5,248 bases of DNA from Chloroflexota bacterium (lineage in GTDB: Bacteria > Chloroflexota > Ktedonobacteria > Ktedonobacterales > Ktedonobacteraceae): the NCBI GenBank assembly GCA_021828635.1, contig JAJZEJ010000032.1, positions 1 to 5,248 of the forward strand, in the 5' to 3' direction. Positions 3,515-5,248 of this stretch are shown one piece after another. How positions within the stretch are numbered: the first letter of the stretch is position 1; each line of letters opens with the position of its first letter. Below the pieces are notes generated by a model that saw only the letters and a list, made by a program, of their open reading frames with translations, was not told where the DNA came from and made no database searches. A program made the translations under genes and the position numbers.

Positions 3515-5248
3515 ATGCCATACACACCATCCAATCATGACGCCTTCGACCGCCAGCGTCACATTAGTGGGCAACTTGGTTCTGATGTGCAGCCGGAGCC
3601 ACAGGGCTTTGAGGGGCGCATACCAGAGGTACAGGATGATCTGCTTGAAATGCAGAAATCTTCCGTCATGGCTACCCAGGTGACGCCGTTGTTCGAGCAT
3701 GGCGAACGCTATCACGAAGCCGGTAAACGTGACGTTGAGCTATACATACGCACGTACAATACGCTTTTGCGCAGTTCGGGTGAGGTTAATCTCAACGCGC
3801 TCATTCAGACACACTATAATATTGCTTCCAGCCTGCACCCGGATGCACGTGCAGCCTATCCCGATATGTCGGCCTTCATTTATAGTATTCTGCGCCTGCC
3901 AGTGTCGATCATGCATTGCAATCTTGTTTTGCTCGGTCAGTCAGAGGGAGTTTTTACCCAACAAGGCTATCCGGTCAATACCTGGGAGGCCGTGACGGCG
4001 CAGGCGCGGCGACGTAAGTGGTTCTATGATGGACAGGAGACCCTGGCCGCCTATGTTGCCAGCGTTAGTGATACCGACGATATCGTGCCGGTGCTGGTAG
4101 CCTTTCAGATTGAGTGGGATAAGATGCACTACCTGCTCAATGCCGACCCGACCACTATTCAGTTGCTAGAGACGCGCATGGATCGCTTCTCACCGGTCTT
4201 CGCCGAGATCAGCAAGGTGCTACGCGAACGGCTACACATTGCTGCCGATGATTGGCAACGCCTGAACATGATCTGGGGCAATCGACTGTGGGAAAATCTG
4301 CTCTATATTGGTAAGCATCGCAAACGCTTCCGCTTGCGCATGTTGGGTGGTTCGCACGTCGGCTATGTACGCGCTACACGGCAGTGGTGGCAACCAGTGG
4401 AAGAGCTACTCGACAAGCTGAGCCTGCGCGACCGTCCCGTCTACTTCGTCTCCAGCAATACGCATAGCCTGCTCAATCTCATGTCAGGCTCGTTACTCAA
4501 ACACGATGACGAACTGACGCGCTTCGCACTGCATGGCCCGGATAATTATCTGACGGAGGAATGCCGCAAACTTCAGCACGGCAACGTTCCTGGCAACTGG
4601 CAAAACTTCCTATACTTCACGGCCCGTGAATGGATGCGTACTCCCAAAGGCAAGGAGTTTGCGCGTCACCGTTTACAAGAAGAGCAGGTGCGTGGCATTT
4701 GGCATGTGGGAGCCAGGCATAGCCTGGAGATTGATGCCCAGGTTTTTGAACTGGCAAAACTGCATCCCGAAGAGGCTGATCCACGCTGCCGTATACCGCA
4801 TATGAACCTGTTGGCTCGCAGCAATGCCATCATTCTCAACATCGATTACCCGCTCGGCATGGCCGCTTATCGCATGTTGCGCGAAATTATGGAAAATGTC
4901 ATCAGCATTCGCGGCATCTACATTCTGGGCAAGGCGGCCACTCTCAACGGCAGTATCGGCGATGTCATGATCTCCGATGTCGTTTTCGATGAGCATAGCC
5001 AGAACATTTACTGGTTAGATAACGCCTTTATCGCGCAAGATGTGCAGCCCTATCTGGTCTATGGCTCAGTCTTAGATAATCAGCGAGCTGTCGCTGCAAA
5101 GGGAACATTTCTGCAAAACCGACAATACCTGGATTTCTACTATCAAGCGAACTATACCGTCGTCGAGATGGAAAGTGGTCCCTATCTCAACGCGGTGTAT
5201 GAAGATCAGTACTTGCTGCGTTATCCGACGAACGAGAACATCAACTTC
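3515..5248 (+). CDS. Large uncharacterised protein with a nucleoside phosphorylase-like C-terminal part, running off the right edge
   Basis: The frame is open from ATG 3515 to the window end, 578 codons without a stop. An in-frame TAG at 3473-3475 excludes a much longer N-terminus; a purine-rich GAAGAGAG (3500-3507) is a weak Shine-Dalgarno. Residues 1-65 are polar and probably disordered. Residues 70-270 look alpha-helical and rich in Tyr, Trp and Arg. A beta-strand-like segment follows (RPVYFVSSNTHSLLNLMSG, 307-325). The C-terminal part (about 435-578) resembles the phosphorylase/AMP nucleosidase fold: a hydrophobic strand (AIILNIDYPLG), then ILGKAATLNGSIGDVMISD (470-488), recalling the glycine-rich loop and GDVVI strand, and VVEMESGP (549-556), recalling the EME nucleoside-binding motif. 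There is no signal peptide or membrane segment, so it is probably cytoplasmic. From memory, unchecked, similar proteins may be filed as DUF6909. Cleavage of a nucleoside or nucleotide is an inference, and the substrate is unknown. Confidence 0.85.
   Translation, partial: MPYTPSNHDAFDRQRHISGQLGSDVQPEPQGFEGRIPEVQDDLLEMQKSSVMATQVTPLFEHGERYHEAGKRDVELYIRTYNTLLRSSGEVNLNALIQTHYNIASSLHPDARAAYPDMSAFIYSILRLPVSIMHCNLVLLGQSEGVFTQQGYPVNTWEAVTAQARRRKWFYDGQETLAAYVASVSDTDDIVPVLVAFQIEWDKMHYLLNADPTTIQLLETRMDRFSPVFAEISKVLRERLHIAADDWQRLNMIWGNRLWENLLYIGKHRKRFRLRMLGGSHVGYVRATRQWWQPVEELLDKLSLRDRPVYFVSSNTHSLLNLMSGSLLKHDDELTRFALHGPDNYLTEECRKLQHGNVPGNWQNFLYFTAREWMRTPKGKEFARHRLQEEQVRGIWHVGARHSLEIDAQVFELAKLHPEEADPRCRIPHMNLLARSNAIILNIDYPLGMAAYRMLREIMENVISIRGIYILGKAATLNGSIGDVMISDVVFDEHSQNIYWLDNAFIAQDVQPYLVYGSVLDNQRAVAAKGTFLQNRQYLDFYYQANYTVVEMESGPYLNAVYEDQYLLRYPTNENINF

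Noticed and set aside
4673..4996. 107-residue leftward reading frame
   Set aside because: It is a shadow of the long rightward coding region at 3515-5248, which has coherent protein motifs throughout.
1695..5248. Glycosyltransferase and the phosphorylase-like gene as one operon or a defence island
   Set aside because: The genes are 152 bp apart, with a hairpin and a TATAAT promoter candidate between them, and no nuclease, methylase, toxin or other defence gene is visible.

Overview
The window looks like a chromosomal segment from a Ktedonobacteria-type member of the Chloroflexota. This is an inference. It rests on moderate GC, long intergenic regions with clear sigma-70-like promoters and hairpin repeats, a large GT-C membrane glycosyltransferase with an extracytoplasmic C-terminal tail, and a stand-alone LiaS/NarL-type histidine kinase. 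No rRNA or marker gene fixes the taxonomy.

Layout: (1) Positions 1-262, minus strand, hold the 5' end of a gene that leaves the window on the left. Its 87 visible residues are low-complexity and disordered, and it has a good Shine-Dalgarno and a near-consensus promoter (385-357). (2) Positions 263-901 form a long divergent intergenic region. It has an AT-rich core and a second, rightward near-consensus promoter (533-561) whose -10 lies inside a 7-bp inverted repeat. A leader of about 334 nt follows, full of inverted repeats, including a REP/BIME-like palindromic pair at 754-828. (3) Positions 902-1552, plus strand, encode a minimal cytoplasmic histidine kinase with no sensor domain. (4) Positions 1695-3362, plus strand, encode a polytopic ArnT/PMT-like glycosyltransferase with its own promoter and a hairpin in its leader. 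(5) From 3515 to the right edge, plus strand, runs a large open reading frame of 578 codons with no stop. Its C-terminal part resembles the nucleoside phosphorylase/AMP nucleosidase fold, while the rest is uncharacterised.

The three rightward genes each have a recognisable promoter candidate and are separated by 142 and 152 bp, so they are probably separate transcription units rather than an operon. I see no evidence that they act together. No response regulator gene is next to the kinase. I see no tRNA, rRNA, CRISPR array, transposase or phage gene. The items most worth a second look are the structured kinase leader with mutually exclusive hairpins, the promoter-spanning palindrome, and the phosphorylase-like protein of unknown function at the right edge.
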